Assembly (NCBI GenBank): GCA_029204225.1
Contig: CM055111.1
Coordinates: 3,457,246-3,521,245 of the forward strand
Direction of reading: 5' to 3'
DNA from: Diphasiastrum complanatum
Lineage: Eukaryota; Streptophyta; Lycopodiopsida; Lycopodiales; Lycopodiaceae
Length of the DNA: 64,000 nucleotides
The stretch's first letter is position 1. The number at the start of each line of letters is the position of its first letter. The notes under the pieces are model-generated. The model did no database searches. It saw only the letters and a program-made list of their open reading frames with translations, and had not been told where the DNA came from. The translations under genes and the position numbers were made by a program. This document shows positions 20,864 to 32,826 of this stretch, one piece after another.

Positions 20864-22151
20864 ATGAGAGCCTCTTAGGCTCGGATTTATCTCTCATGGA
20901 TCTTCTTGGTGAGAAAATCCGAGGAGAGTCTTCTTCAAATCTCGACCCCATCACATCATGATTGTCTTCAAAATCAATAATTGGTGATGCATCCATAGAT
21001 TTCTTGATCTCGACCTCTTCAAAAGATGAGTGTTGATCTTCATGAAAGACAACATCTCTACTTTCAATAACTTGAGAAGTAGAGAGTATAAAGACTCTAT
21101 AGGCCTTCTTAGTGGATGAGTATCCAACCATGATCCCTTTGCATGCACTAGGATCTTCCTTCTTCCTTGTTTCCAAGGGAATATGGACAAAGCATAAGCA
21201 TCCAAAAACTCTAAGGTGATCAACCTTAGGCTTCTTCAAATATAAGATTTCATATGGTGACTTTCCTCCAAGAGCTATATGTGGGAGTCTAATGCAAAGA
21301 TAATTTGCACAATTAATGGCTTCTCCCCAAAAGTCTTTGGGCAAAGATGCCTCAATTCTCATAGATTTTGCACATTCACATAGAGATCTATTCTTTCTCT
21401 TGGCCACTCCATTTTGAGATGGAGAGTAGGCACAAGAGAACTCTCTTTTGATGCCTTCAAGCTCACAAAAATCTTGAAATTTATTGGAGATATATTCACC
21501 ACCTCCATCACTTCTAAGAGCTTTAATCTTGAATGAGAATTGCTTCTCTACATAAGCTTTGCAAATAAGGAAATGATTAAACACCATAGATTTAGAAGCA
21601 AGAAGATATATCCAAGTGAATCTTGTGAAATCATCAATGAAAGTAACAAAACAAGTGGCTCCTCCCTTGCTTGTAGTTGATGAGAAATGAACATCCGAGT
21701 GGATTAACTCCAAAGGATGCTTGCTTTTGATAGAAGATCTTGTAAATGACTTTTTGTGAGATTTAGCAATAGCACAAGCCTCACAAGGCTTGATCTTCTT
21801 GGATAATGACTTTGGCAAGCCAATAGCTTTGGCTTATTTGATCATAGAGAGCATGGATTTGTAGTTGGGATGTCCCAACCTCCTATGCCATAATTCCTCC
21901 ATAGAGAGCTTGTTCACAAGAGCAACATTACAAGCATTCACATACTCATTTGGATCTAGTTTATAGATGCCACCAAATCTAGATCCTAATGCAAGTATCT
22001 CATCATTCTTCTTGATAGTGCAAGTATCAACATTGAATTTTACATCAAGGCCATTATCAAGCAATTGGCCAACACTAATAAGATTCTTGTTAAGCTTAGG
22101 TACATAAAGAACTTTAGAGAGAGAAAGAACTTTAGAGGATGCAAGCTTCAA
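20799..22151 (-). pseudogene. pol: Integrase of element C
   Basis: The frame runs from a pre-integrase stretch (VLYVPKLNKNLISVGQLLDN) through the HHCC zinc region (LWHRRLGHPNYKSM, then CEACAIAKSHK), broken by one stop after SMIK. It goes on to the core: HSDVHFSS with the first Asp, RSDGGGEYISNKF with the second, and NGVAKRKNR, where the usual Glu of NGVAERKNR is Lys. The C-terminal region GIMVGYSSTKKAYRVF follows. Replacement of the third catalytic residue would abolish strand transfer. A frameshift near 20830 separates it from RT. Confidence 0.87.
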
Positions 22152-22162
22152 GGGAATGTTCC

Positions 22163-22661
22163 CTATGCCTTAAATAGGACATTCAAAATCATTTGTAGTG
22201 TATATTGATTTCTTGACTCCATCGTAAGGTGCAATAGAAGAGAAAGAGTCCTTGGAGCTACACATATGTGAAGAGGCTCCACTATCAATATACCATAGGC
22301 CGTCCTTCTTGAAAGGAGTAGATGAGAAACTAGAGACCATAAGAGATCCCTCTCCATCACTTGCAATAGTGTCTTCCTTCTCATTGGTAATGTTGGCTTG
22401 CTTGAGTTGATTCTTCTTCTTGAAGCAATTGGTGGCATAATGAACTTTCTTGCCACAATAAAAGCACTTGATCTTCTTCTTCTTGAGCTTGGATGATGAA
22501 GCATTAGAGGAATCATCTTCCTCCTCATCTTTGTCTTTGGATTTGACTTTGTCCTTGCTTGAGGATTGTTGATGTTGGTTCTTGCTCCTCCCTTTGTGCT
22601 TATCCTTGGCAAAGAGAGCTTTTCCATCATTATGAGTGAGAGAAAGATTGTCCATCCTCAA
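22163..22661 (-). pseudogene. gag: Gag zinc knuckle and protease of element C
   Basis: In frame with the integrase but ended by a TAA after FECPI. It carries the Gag C-terminus with a nucleocapsid knuckle reading CFYCGKKVHYATNC (CCHC pattern preserved). The protease motif WYIDSGASSHMCSS has the catalytic DSG intact. It is out of frame with the upstream Gag because of a frameshift near 22790. Confidence 0.85.
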
Positions 22662-22693
22662 GAGCTTGTACTATTGTCTTGATTCTTCCAAAA

Positions 22694-23233
22694 TTAGCAC
22701 ACTTTGGAGATCCTCCAAACTTGGTAGCTCCTCCTTAATGGCAAAGGATTGTACAAGGTTATCAAATTCACTTCACAAGCCATTGAGAATGACTTGAATT
22801 GATTGATGGAATCACCAATACAAGCAAGTTCTATATGAATATCTTTTACTCTCAAAACATAACTAGATGCACTCTCATCACTCTTTTGGCTACTTTGAAA
22901 GATTTGATTCTTAAGAGTGAGAAGCCTAGAGGTATTCCTAACCTCATAGATAGCCTTGAGACAATCCCAAGCTTCTTTGGCTATTGTACAAGTACCTATC
23001 TCCCTCAATATCTCATTAGAGACATTCATCTTAATGTAGTGGAGAGCCATCCTAGCTCTCTTTTTGTATTTTTGAACCTCTTGAAGAACTTGTGGTTCTT
23101 CTTCAAGGCCAAGAACTATGTCCATCATGTCTTGAAGAATCAAAATGGACTCCATCCTCATTTTCCAAATTGAATAGTTTGAAGCGGACAATCTTTTACT
23201 TGGTTCCAACAAGGATGAACCCATTGAAGACAT
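22694..23233 (-). pseudogene. gag: Gag of element C
   Basis: The preferred start is MSSMGSSLLEPSKRLSASNY at 23233; the longer open frame upstream adds unrelated residues. Copia Gag features follow: YSIWKMRMESILILQDMM, ARMALHYIKMNVSNEILREI and TSRLLTLKNQIFQ. A frameshift near 22790 breaks it before ILNGL. At the position of the stop in A and B it reads CLKAIYE, showing the stop there is derived. Confidence 0.87.
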
Positions 23234-23974
23234 TTGAAGTGAAGAAAACTCAAATGATGAGCAATAAATGTTGCTACACACTCTCAATAGGATCCAATAA
23301 TAGAGTACTATCTCCTCCTATGAAAGATCTTGCAACTACTTGTGAATTGATTCTCACTAGCTAGACAAATCTCTCTAAAACAAGATCTATTTCACATCAA
23401 ATGATGGAGTATAGGCAAAGTTAGGATCAAACACTCAGCACGTGTGATGTACACTAAGAAACCAAATTTGACTCAAATACAATGATATTGCATGAAACAA
23501 AATGGCTAAGATCTCAAAACAATGCCTAGATCACAAATAGATGAGATTGGTAAGCATACAATTGTGATTTTGGATCAACCAAGCAATCTCTTGACCAAAC
23601 CAAATGTTTCCACCCGGGTCTAGGTGCCCTACCTAACCCTCTTCAAAAGCTTATAGCTTTTGATTGGCTCAACCAAATGGAATGAAACTGATTGCATCAA
23701 AAACTAGACAAAAATAGCTTCAAAACAAGCTATCAAGCAAGATAAATGGATCAAGCATGAGAGAGAACTTCCAAACTGAAATTGGATGTTCCTCACACAT
23801 GTCTGAGCACCTGATTCCGTACAGTACAAGGTCAAACCCAATCAATGTTCTTTTGATCTCTTTTGATCCAAAATTGAACCAGATAGCTAGGAAAATGGGC
23901 CTTGACAATTTCTAGCTCAAGATTGATGAAAAGTTTTCACTTAAATGGATCAAAATGCATGGTAACCTTAGGTA

Positions 23975-23987
23975 GGCTCTAATACCA
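23975..23987 (-). promoter_or_regulatory. Primer-binding site of element C
   Basis: TGGTATTAGAGCC on the minus strand, next to the 5' LTR, has one change from the canonical initiator Met-tRNA complement. Confidence 0.88.
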
Positions 23988-24723
23988 TGTTGATTTCACA
24001 CGTGTGGATTGTCCACAACATGTACTTGTGATCTCCTAAGGTGTGTAGATGCACCAAGATTAAAACTACATTGAGATTCAAGATCAATCTTAGATCCTAT
24101 GGCAAAAACACACTACTACATGTATTCAATCACTTCCAACTCTCACTCACACGTGTGGGAAGTATTCAAAAATTATTCTAAGTAAAAACAAGCTACTCTC
24201 CTTGGGTAGAGAGTAAAAAACCATCATGAGCTCTCGGGTAGAGAGAGAAAGCTAGAATTCCAATAACACTCAAAATCCATATAATCACCAAATCAATTGG
24301 ATCCGAAATGAGGAGTACAATGATACTAGTAGATCCACGAGCTACCACTATGCTTAACTATGATTGGACCACACTTTGTCACCTCTTAATCCTATTGGAC
24401 CATTGATCCATGCACCTCTTAATTCTATTGGACTATATTCAAGCACACCTCAAATTCCTATTGGACCACACATGGTTCCACCTCTAAATCCTGTTGGACC
24501 TCTTAGAATTCATCAAACAAAGGCATTACACTTGTCTACACTCTAATTGGCACGAGTTTAGCCTCTTACTCTATTTTGGCTCAATAGTGGCATTACAAGT
24601 GGAAATGCATAATTTGCCATCTATGCCAAATTTGTTCCTATCAACATCCTACACCTAGATGCTTGATGTAAAAAACATAAGACCCCTATATCTAACATAG
24701 ATAATCTTTTTCAATTCTTCACA
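23988..24723 (-). repeat. 5' LTR of element C
   Basis: 736-bp LTR. It has two G-box palindromes CACGTG at 23999-24004 and 24150-24155. Its first 12 bases, TGTGAAGAATTG, are the same as those of the element A LTR. Confidence 0.92.
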
Positions 24724-26226
24724 CACCAATGTATTTAAGGCACCAAGAATTAAATTTAAGAAAAAATGGATATTGTATTCATGCCATCGCAAAATCAATC
24801 CTTTTTCCCCCTTATTTGTGTATTGATAACAGCATTCATTGGGCTCAAACCAGCCCTAGTCAAGTATTAACCTTAGTAAAATCATATTCTTTGATATCCA
24901 AGTTGATACCCATTTTTATACAAGCCCGACACTTAATATACCATCCCAGAGATATACCCTCCCAGAGAGCCTAGGAAAGCATGTGAGAAAAAGAGGTATG
25001 GTGCATAAAAAGGTGCAACTAAAATGTGGGCATGCATGCAATAAAAGAGGCATGAATTTGTTGCTAACTTCGACTTGCATATGAAGATGCATCTAAAGGA
25101 CCAAATTCTTGCAATAAAGTTCTTAGCAATGTGGCAAAGCTCTCTATGCATAGATACTCTTGTGATTTAAGACATTGACTGTAATTTTATTTTTTAGAAA
25201 CTCCATTGACCAACTTGAACACTTTTCTGCCCATATTTCATACTGCTTAGAAAGCAAATGGGTGACCCACCATTTCAAGGGTGATTATGTTTTGCAAATG
25301 CAAATTCTACTTCATAATGGTCCTGTGGAAAAAGCTCAGTTTTGAAAACATTGATTATGTTTTTTAAATGCAAATTTTACTGCATAATGGTCATGTGAAA
25401 AAGCAGCCATTATCTTTTATGAAATGGAATGAGTAAGGCATATGATATTTTGCCATTTTGCCTGGTAAAGAATCCTAGTCCTGACCCCTCCAGGCCTCAC
25501 CTATCTATATGCTGAGCTCTTTCCATAATACACAAAAATAGGCAGCCAAAAAAAAGTGAATGTTCCCTTTCCAGTTTAAATGCCTAATCATGCTGGAAAA
25601 TAATAATTTTAACAGTCAAATGTGCTAAATTCACTGACATTTTTGCACAAGGTTTTATTAAACTTCATTTTTGTTGCAATAGCAGCTAGATATTTTGATC
25701 ACATGTTTATTTTAGTTGAGTAGAGAATTACTTTTTTTTTTTTTTTGGTTGAATCCTTTTGAGTTCCAATGCCTTTTTTTTTTATTCTTTCTAGCACTCA
25801 CGACAAGGGTGCTTCCAATCTTTCAAATGACCTTGTTTTCTTCAAGATTTTGCGAAGCATGACAAATTACACTGGACTGATGTTTCTGATATAATTGACT
25901 CTCACTAATAAAATTACAAGAGCAACAATCTTATTGATCTTTATATTATTTTGCAAGTGATAATTGATACTTTTTGTAGATTCCTCTCACTAATAAGATT
26001 ATAATGATATAATTATAATTGATTGTTGCTCTCACTAATAAGATTGTTGTACAATGTAGGTTTTGTTTGGCCCCACAAAACACGATCCACTACCCAAAAA
26101 CCAAAGGTTCTATATGCCATTAGAAAGAAAAATTTCTAGCTCTCTAGCCTAGCATGCTAGCAGAGTGGGCTCAAAAAAAAATATTTAAAATGTGAACATA
26201 TAATTTCTTGCTCTTAGTTGAAACCT
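24724..26226. other. Unassigned DNA with a local direct repeat
   Basis: No recognisable gene. A roughly 53-bp sequence beginning GATTATGTTTT recurs at 25283-25335 and 25353-25404 with some divergence. CTCACTAATAAGATT-like units occur three times between 25898 and 26046. Confidence 0.55.
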
Positions 26227-27146
26227 CTAAGTATCATATACATGGTAACACCATATCATTGGAGCATAAACAATAGCATTAATCTCAGTATGACTATGCT
26301 GGATAAATATAACACCTACAACAATGCTACTTATGTTTGTTTTCATGAAAACCAATGGTGCATTTAGATCCACTATATGCCACATAAGGGTGGGTAGCCA
26401 CTTCACGATTGGGCTGATCAAAGGCTTCACGATTGAGATTCTCAGTTTTCTTGAGAAATCTATTCTTGTACTCCCCTTTTGTGACATATATCAAATATGA
26501 ATATTCATTGATGATTTGATCATACCAATTGATGATCACAATTGAGGATTTCACACGATCTATTATGAAAAATTCATCCCAATTCTAAATAACCTCCACC
26601 TTTGTGATCCATCCTCACTTGATCCATAAATATCAAATGCCTAAGTTATTTCGCATTCTACACAAGAAAGCTAGAGGCATGGATTCTCTTAGCATACATA
26701 TTGCGGTCCTATCATAGCTATAACAATGTATGAAAATGTGAGATATGTTCACTCATCATTTACTAAAAAACAATTTATCATCCATATACATAACAAGAAA
26801 CTTTCCTATGATATCATTCATCATCTGTAAAGTAGTAGTCGTTAAATTCTGAAAATTATGAGAAAAGAGAGCTAAAAAAGTATTAACAATCCTCGTTTTC
26901 CTCTAACTGTCTCTTTTTGTAAAGCGAAACCATGATTCAAAACATGAGTACTAGGGATGATAAGGAACAAGAAGCTTTTACATGTTTCATTTTCACCATG
27001 CAAACATAACTACATGGCATAATCCTTGGGCCATTCCAAAAGAGTGTGTTGTTTCCATAGGTCTCCACTTGTATTTCATTCCTATTTACACATCTTGAAG
27101 TTGATAACAAGTTGTATTTGGTTGTGCCATTGTATGCCCACACCAC
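26227..27146 (-). other. Unrecognised minus-strand open pieces
   Basis: Three open pieces (26227-26487, 26327-26554, 26937-27146) contain stretches such as REVATHPYVAYSGSKCTIGF and MVWAYNGTTKYNLLSTSRC that look protein-like. I could not place them in a family. They overlap in different frames and have no good start or splice context, so they may be a decayed host gene or chance. Confidence 0.2.
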
Positions 27147-27612
27147 GAGTTACAATTGCTAGAATGTTTTTTTCCCTTGAATATCATTGAAGACATAAAT
27201 AACCATATGAATTTGGCTCATTTGACGTCTCTTTGCCCAATGAGAGAACTTGACAAGCTACACATGGGAGCCAATGACTCCACGCATGAAATATGCTTGT
27301 AGCTACCTAAACTAGCTTAATTGATTGTCATAGTCAAATGATGGTGCCTATGCACAACAAGATCACGAGTAAAGTGGGAGAATGGAAAGGTCTCCTTAAA
27401 AATGGTAAGATGCATGGGGCTTGGAGTCTCTCAAAGACTCACAAGATTTCTCTTAGTATACATTTTGTGATCCTACCATAGCTATAACAATGTATGAAAA
27501 TGTGAGATATGTTCACTCATCATTTACTAGAAAACAATTTATCATCAGAAAAGAGAGCTAAAAAAGTATTAACAATCCTCGTTTTCCTCTCATTGTCTCT
27601 TATTGTAAAGCG
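26700..27612. repeat. Direct repeat pair flanking about 530 bp
   Basis: 26700-26931 and 27464-27612 share long near-identical stretches (for example AGCTATAACAATGTATGAAA and AAAGTATTAACAATCCTCGT). The second copy lacks about 80 bases present in the first. Copies lack TG...CA ends and a target duplication, so an LTR pair is not supported. Confidence 0.75.
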
Positions 27613-27740
27613 ATATTTCACTCCCTTTGAAGTTTGTCATATGGATGTCCATTGTTTCTCTCAAGGTGCAAAGATATATGCCACTTTCTTAGATGATCGT
27701 TCTAGCTACACTTGGATCTCTTGTCCTTGGATAGCATGGT
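27613..27740 (+). pseudogene. Short copia integrase fragment
   Basis: The plus frame reads FEVCHMDVHCFSQGAKIYAT and FLDDRSSYTWI, matching the start of a copia integrase core (LELVHSDV...TFIDDFSRYTW). The first catalytic Asp is present. It begins exactly where the second copy of the direct repeat ends and stops after about 40 residues. Confidence 0.6.
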
Positions 27741-29491
27741 GTTTGGAACGTTTGAAAAGTTCAAATCTCTTGTTGTTAGTCAACCGAATACTAGGATCAA
27801 AGTGGATCCAAATTCATTGGTTGGTATAATGATTTAATGTGGTCAAGCAAGAAGTATACGTATAATCTTTGCTAGTGCGCAACAATAATTGAAAACCTAC
27901 ATAAACTCTCATAGGCATCTTTGTAGTCCTGGCCCTGTGAGTTTGATTTGTGGGCTAGTGGATGGCCGCAACTCAAGAGGTTGGTCATCAATGAGAAACT
28001 CAACTGGAGGTAGATAAAGACTCTAGGCATCAAAGTTCTTATAGAATAGGACATCTGACAGAATCTCTTTTTTGTGTACAGGATAGGCTTGTAGAGGGTT
28101 ACGAGAACTATGAGGTCTAGACGGTCTGCAAGCTGCCTCTTTTTACAAATACTCATGTAACTATCTGGCTAAAATGGCGGCGGCGGTCTTAGTCGTAGCT
28201 AACTCTGCTTTGGTATTGGCTATGATCTTCTTTTGAATATTGTCTCATGGATATGTGAACGACTTTCATAGCACTAGGTAGAAGCCTCCTCTCCTAGGCC
28301 ACCACCAAATTGAACTACAAACTTATAACCAAAATCATTGGTTGTAACTGAAGCTTTTTTCGATCAATAAGAATTTGATAAAATGTTGTGAGGGACACTT
28401 GTGTCAAAAAGAAGAATGACTTCATCGTCTTCTATTGTTTAATTCAACATAATGAACTTAGGTTGATAGACTACAAATTTGTTGGTTGTCCCACACAAAA
28501 GCTTGCACTATATGTACTCATTTGGGTTCTCTCTTGAAATTAAATTTCCTTTTAACATGACCAATTTTTCACATTGAAATTCTCATTGGTTCTACTAGAA
28601 AGCCACAACCTCTTGGGAGCATTTTGCTCACTATACCCTGTGGAGAAAAAAATGCATAGATTTTTGTTGTCCATGCTTCTCAATGAAACCCATCATCGAC
28701 CTGCCAACAAGCAGCGTCTAGCCAATTTTTGTACAAACTAAGTTCAAAATGGAGGCTGTCTGTCATAGATGGTTAATCTGCTATCCAGTGCTAACCAACA
28801 GGGCATGTGCTACTTATGACTGCACACAACCCACTCGCTCATGAGCTATTGAATCTGCTTTTCTGCTCCATGTCGCTTTTAAGAGACGCCAATTCAGCAC
28901 ATTCTTGGGCTAAAATTCCTGAAGAGAAGTTCTAAAGTTCGCCCTCCTGTACATCGCTGTAGTAGCGCCCTTCAGAGGTCTGAATCTTCAGAGTTTTGTG
29001 GGCTTCTGGATCGCTGATTGTGATGCTACCACAGGTCTGTGTTAGACCATTTTGTGGCTGCCAACATACGCAAGTACTGTTGAGTTTTCGGTCAGAGGTA
29101 TGATGCTACAAAATCATTTCTGGCTTTACTAGTGTGATCAGGCCGTTGCACCATATCCGGGTGCTTGTTATGAAGCAGAAGCAGACGCGTGGCATACGTA
29201 GACCCATAAGTACATGCAGATAGGCTACACCATGTCTGCATAAGCTGAGATTCAGCAGCATACTATCGTCGGGTGGTGTAGCGGCCATCTGTAGCCCAAG
29301 TGGGGACAGGACAGTGTGAATGGCTAATCTAACGTGGTCAACTGTGTCGGATATCACACTCATTCTGGGCGTGTCCACTCCAAGGCGGTAGTCGCTGAAC
29401 GCGATCCTCCGGAGGGAGGGACTGTGATCATGGGATGCTGTAGAGGGGAATGCGTGAGGCGGGCAACCGAGCAGCGATCATCACATCACAT
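27741..29491. other. Unassigned DNA with a GC-richer patch
   Basis: No recognised gene. From about 28650 to 29500 the base composition is visibly less AT-rich than the neighbours. A minus-strand frame is open for about 125 codons (from about 29475 to 29106) with peptides such as RIAFSDYRLGVDTPRM. It has no family resemblance and no convincing start. Confidence 0.4.
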
Positions 29492-30075
29492 CTCACTTCC
29501 GCCATGTTTAGGGATAACATGCGCATGTGCTTCCGGTTCAGCCCATGCGCATGTGCTTCCGGTTCAGCCCACTCTTCGTTTCACTCAGACCTCTGTCCAC
29601 ACTTTTGCCTTTGCTCATCCATACGCAAATGATTCATTTCACTCAGACCTCTGTCCACACTTTTGCCTTTGCTCATCCATACGCAAATGATTTATGTTCA
29701 TTTTGGATAGCATGTAGGTAGGGATCTCACTTTTTGAGAGGTCCATATTTTAACTTTGGTTGTGCTAGCCTGGGTTTTATTTGATATGTATCAATTGTTA
29801 CACATTTGTTATAGCGTCTTTATACCTCTCACTTCTGCCTGTGTAGGGATAACATGCGCATGTGCTTCCGGTTCAGCCCACTCTTCGTTTCACTCAGACC
29901 TCTGTCCACAGTTTTGCGTTTGCTCATCCATACGCAAATAATTCATGTTCATTTTGGATAGCGTGTAGGTAGGTAGGGATCTCACTTTTTTAGAGGTCCA
30001 TAGTTTAACTTTGGTTGTGCTAGCCTGGGTTTTATTTGATATGTATCAATTGTTACACATTTGTTATAGTGTCTT
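29492..30075. repeat. Nested tandem duplications
   Basis: Two adjacent copies, 29492-29820 and 29828-30075, share most of their sequence, starting CTCACTTC and ending near GTTATAG. Inside the first copy are two further tandem duplications: a 26-bp unit (GCGCATGTGCTTCCGGTTCA core, at 29519 and 29545) and a 58-bp unit (29579-29636 and 29637-29694). The second large copy has only one of each. Confidence 0.88.
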
Positions 30076-31320
30076 TTACAAGTTCTACTCTAGGCTCTAC
30101 AGTTAAAGTACAAAGTTGTAGCGCTCAAAAAACTTCAATGACCCACCAAGCTTGGTTATGATTAAGTCCATCCACCCAAACTTTGCCAAAAAAAGTGGAG
30201 GGCTCAAAGCTCCCTAATAAGAGTGACAGTGTAAACTCTCATTTCTTCACCAAAGAGACAATCAAAAATTTACTTGACTAGCAAAAATTAGTAATGATTA
30301 AGACAAAAAAAAAAGCCTAGAAAATATGTGTCTACAATTTCATAGTAGAATTTTCCGATCAAAAGCATTGAATTTTAAAAGTCGACTAGGACCATACGTG
30401 TTGATTATAATAGCTTTCATGACCAAGGCAATATTGTAAAGTGTTTTTAAATAGAAATTGTTTCAAGAAAGCTCAAAAAATCGACTAGCTTGTCTCTAAG
30501 AAGAGAATAATATTGGTATGCCTAACGCTTCGGATGATGTTCACTTATGCTTTTTGTCACTTAGCTCACAAGTCTAACAAACATATCAGACTAGAATCCC
30601 AAAAGGAGGTGCTTTGCCCCTAGAATTCTCATAACAATGGGAAAAAGTAAAAAAACCTTGTAGCACTAATGGTAGAATGAAGAAACAACGTGTAGAACAA
30701 CGAATCATAAAATATGGACCAATCATAATTAGGTATAGCAAACTACTTGTGAAAAAAATAACACTGTGAGCTTGCCCATATCAACATGGAGGAAATCACT
30801 ATCCTTATCAAGGGTGTCAATAAGGAAGTGATTGATATATTTGATGGAATAGTAAGGAGTGGAGGATAAGGGACTTTAAGATTCAGAAGTTGCGGCCTCT
30901 TCTTCGTCTGGGATCTGAACTAACAAGAAAAATACAACTCATGTAACATTTCCTTTTGCAAAGATTACACATTGTAGAACTTCTAAATTTCTCAAATAGC
31001 CTAGTGTACATCTTGTCCAATCTCTACTTAAATTGTGGAAAACAATGGACAAGGTCATTAGTAGACATTATTTTTTAATCAATCTAGGTATCACTAACCA
31101 AATCTTATCACTCTAAGGAGGTCAATTAGCATGAGATCGTGGAGACACCCACACCCTCCATGGATGTGATCATGTTCATATGATCCTAGTAAAACCATAT
31201 TGATCAGGGAGCATGGCTTAGATGGATAAAGCACTCCCAAGTGGTCAAGCATTGTGGTGCTTTATATTTCTCGTATGACTTGACTACCAAAAGAAGGTAA
31301 TGTCAATTACATGTAGATCT
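30076..31320. other. Unassigned AT-rich DNA upstream of element D
   Basis: No recognisable gene or repeat. The last five bases (GATCT, 31316-31320) are one copy of the element D target duplication. Confidence 0.5.
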
Positions 31321-32052
31321 TGTGAAGATTATTAAAATATTATCTTCCTATCTCGGGTTTGGGGTCATGTCCATGATAATTTCCACTAGATTTCATGTTG
31401 TACATATAAGGAGTGTGAATTGAGCACATATCCTTCTAGTGTAGCTCGGATTTGAGTTCGATAGGTTCCATTATGATGATATGCAGATGTTTTGATAGCA
31501 TGCAAAGTCTTACTGTATGCATGCAAGCCACATGCAATCAGTGCATGCAACATGCAAAGTAGTTTCTGTGATCTACACATGTCTAGGCAATTTTATGAGT
31601 TGACATGCAGTACATGCACCATACATGCATGCAGTTACACATGTGGATCTCTGGTAGGTGAATTAGTTCAGTTAAGAGGACTTTCCATGCAACTCCACTA
31701 TAGGAATTTGAGTCTCTCTCATGTAGGGAAAGCTGGGCATGTTTTGCCATATTGTGAATATTGAGATTTTGGTGTTTTGGACTCATTCTCTCTCTACCCA
31801 AGTTTCCTATGTATGATTTTCTCTCTCTACCCAAGAGCAGTCCTATTTTCCCCATACTGAACACTTAGAATTATTTTTGACATTCATTTCTCATAGTGAA
31901 GAGTTAGATTTTTCTCATCAGATGTATGCCATTGTGCTCTTGCCTTAGATTTTTCAAGCATATTGTTCTTTGATCAATCTTGTGCAATCACAACACCTTA
32001 GTAAGATCTTGTAGGGTGTGTAGTGAAGTTCACACGTGCTAAAAACTTCACA
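31321..32052 (+). repeat. 5' LTR of element D
   Basis: 732-bp LTR, TGTGAAGATTATT...AAACTTCACA. A possible TATA-like box (ACATATAAGG) is at 31403-31412. A G-box (CACACGTGCT context) lies near 32031-32040, 15-20 bp before the LTR end. Confidence 0.93.
31499..31633 (+). promoter_or_regulatory. Cluster of nine CATGCA (RY-type) motifs in the element D LTR
   Basis: CATGCA occurs at 31499, 31520, 31531, 31544, 31551, 31604, 31613, 31624 and 31628 within 135 bp, several as the palindrome TGCATGCA. RY elements (CATGCA) are known binding sites for plant B3-domain factors of the ABI3/FUS3/LEC2 group. The cluster is kept in the 3' LTR (about 36015-36150). Function here is inferred from the motif only. 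Confidence 0.6.
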
Positions 32053-32066
32053 TGGTTTCAGAGCTT
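32053..32066 (+). promoter_or_regulatory. Primer-binding site of element D
   Basis: TGGTTTCAGAGCTT directly follows the 5' LTR, with one change in the core from TGGTATCAGAGC. Confidence 0.85.
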
Positions 32067-32826
32067 CATGATTTGAAGAGGTGAGGGAGTATACATCAGA
32101 TCATCAGTGTTTTTGCTTGCAAGAACTCGAATTTTGGAGAAGGATTCAAACTTGCTGAGAAACAAGCAATTTGTGGACCATAAGTGGATAAAATCAAGGC
32201 TGATCTGATCTAGCGGAGCTCTGTACGGACAGAGAGCTCACACGTGTGAAATCAGCCCTCATTAATGAGTGCTACTTCTCAAGAAATGATCCAACTTTGA
32301 TGTTCTATAGCTTGTTGGATAGGTATTGGAGAGTAGAATGTGTTGCTTTTGTTTCCAAATCAATTTGATTTGTTTTTAGAAGAGTTATAGGCAATCAGAG
32401 TTTGAGAGGGTACTCAACTCATGGGATATGCCAAAGTGAGCACACATCTAACTTTTTCACCATTTTCATCAATTTTCATTGTCAATCAAATAGGATTGAA
32501 TAGAAGTGAGTGTTTTGAGGTCTTAGACTTTTCATTTCACATATATTACTGTGTTTGAGTTGAAAGTAAGTTTGTAGAGAGTTTATCAGTAGACTTCTTG
32601 CTTGCATGTGCTTCTTCTTTTTTGACAAGCAAAATCCAAATTCAAGATAGATTGATTTTTTGTATTGAGAATTTGTTCTCAAATTTGTTGCTAGATTTCA
32701 TAGGGTGGATCGACATCTATGTTAGATCCTAGATTGAGATAGCAAGCAACATCCTTTCAACTCCATTTTTTATCATTACTAGAATTTCTCACCAAGAAGA
32801 AGTCTTCATCTTCACATTTCCTAGAG

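Larger units (their letters stand above)
18618..24723 (-). mobile_element. Element C: nearly complete copia retrotransposon, defective
   Basis: 6106-bp element on the minus strand with two 736-bp LTRs (about 13 differences by eye, near 2 percent), primer-binding site, gag, protease, integrase, RT, RNase H and polypurine tract in copia order. The flanking pentamers CATCA (18613-18617) and CACCA (24724-24728) match at four of five bases, so the target duplication is probably real but mutated. Coding is interrupted by frameshifts, stops and an RT deletion. It is the most complete pol in the window and served as the reference for reading remnants in A, B and D. Confidence 0.92.

Noticed and set aside
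26327-26554. Possible secreted-protein (neprosin-like) fragment from the stretch HPYVAYSGSKCTIG
   Set aside because: The similarity is vague, the frame breaks at once, and no family-defining motif is present.
28174-28236. ATGGCGGCGGCGGTC start resembling a plant gene first exon (MAAAVLVVANSALVLAMIFF)
   Set aside because: It stops after 20 codons with no recognisable continuation or splice donor that leads to a known family.
31205-31265. tRNA-like opening (GGAGCATGGCTTAGATGG)
   Set aside because: The rest does not form a cloverleaf and lacks the GGTTCGAATCC T-loop box.
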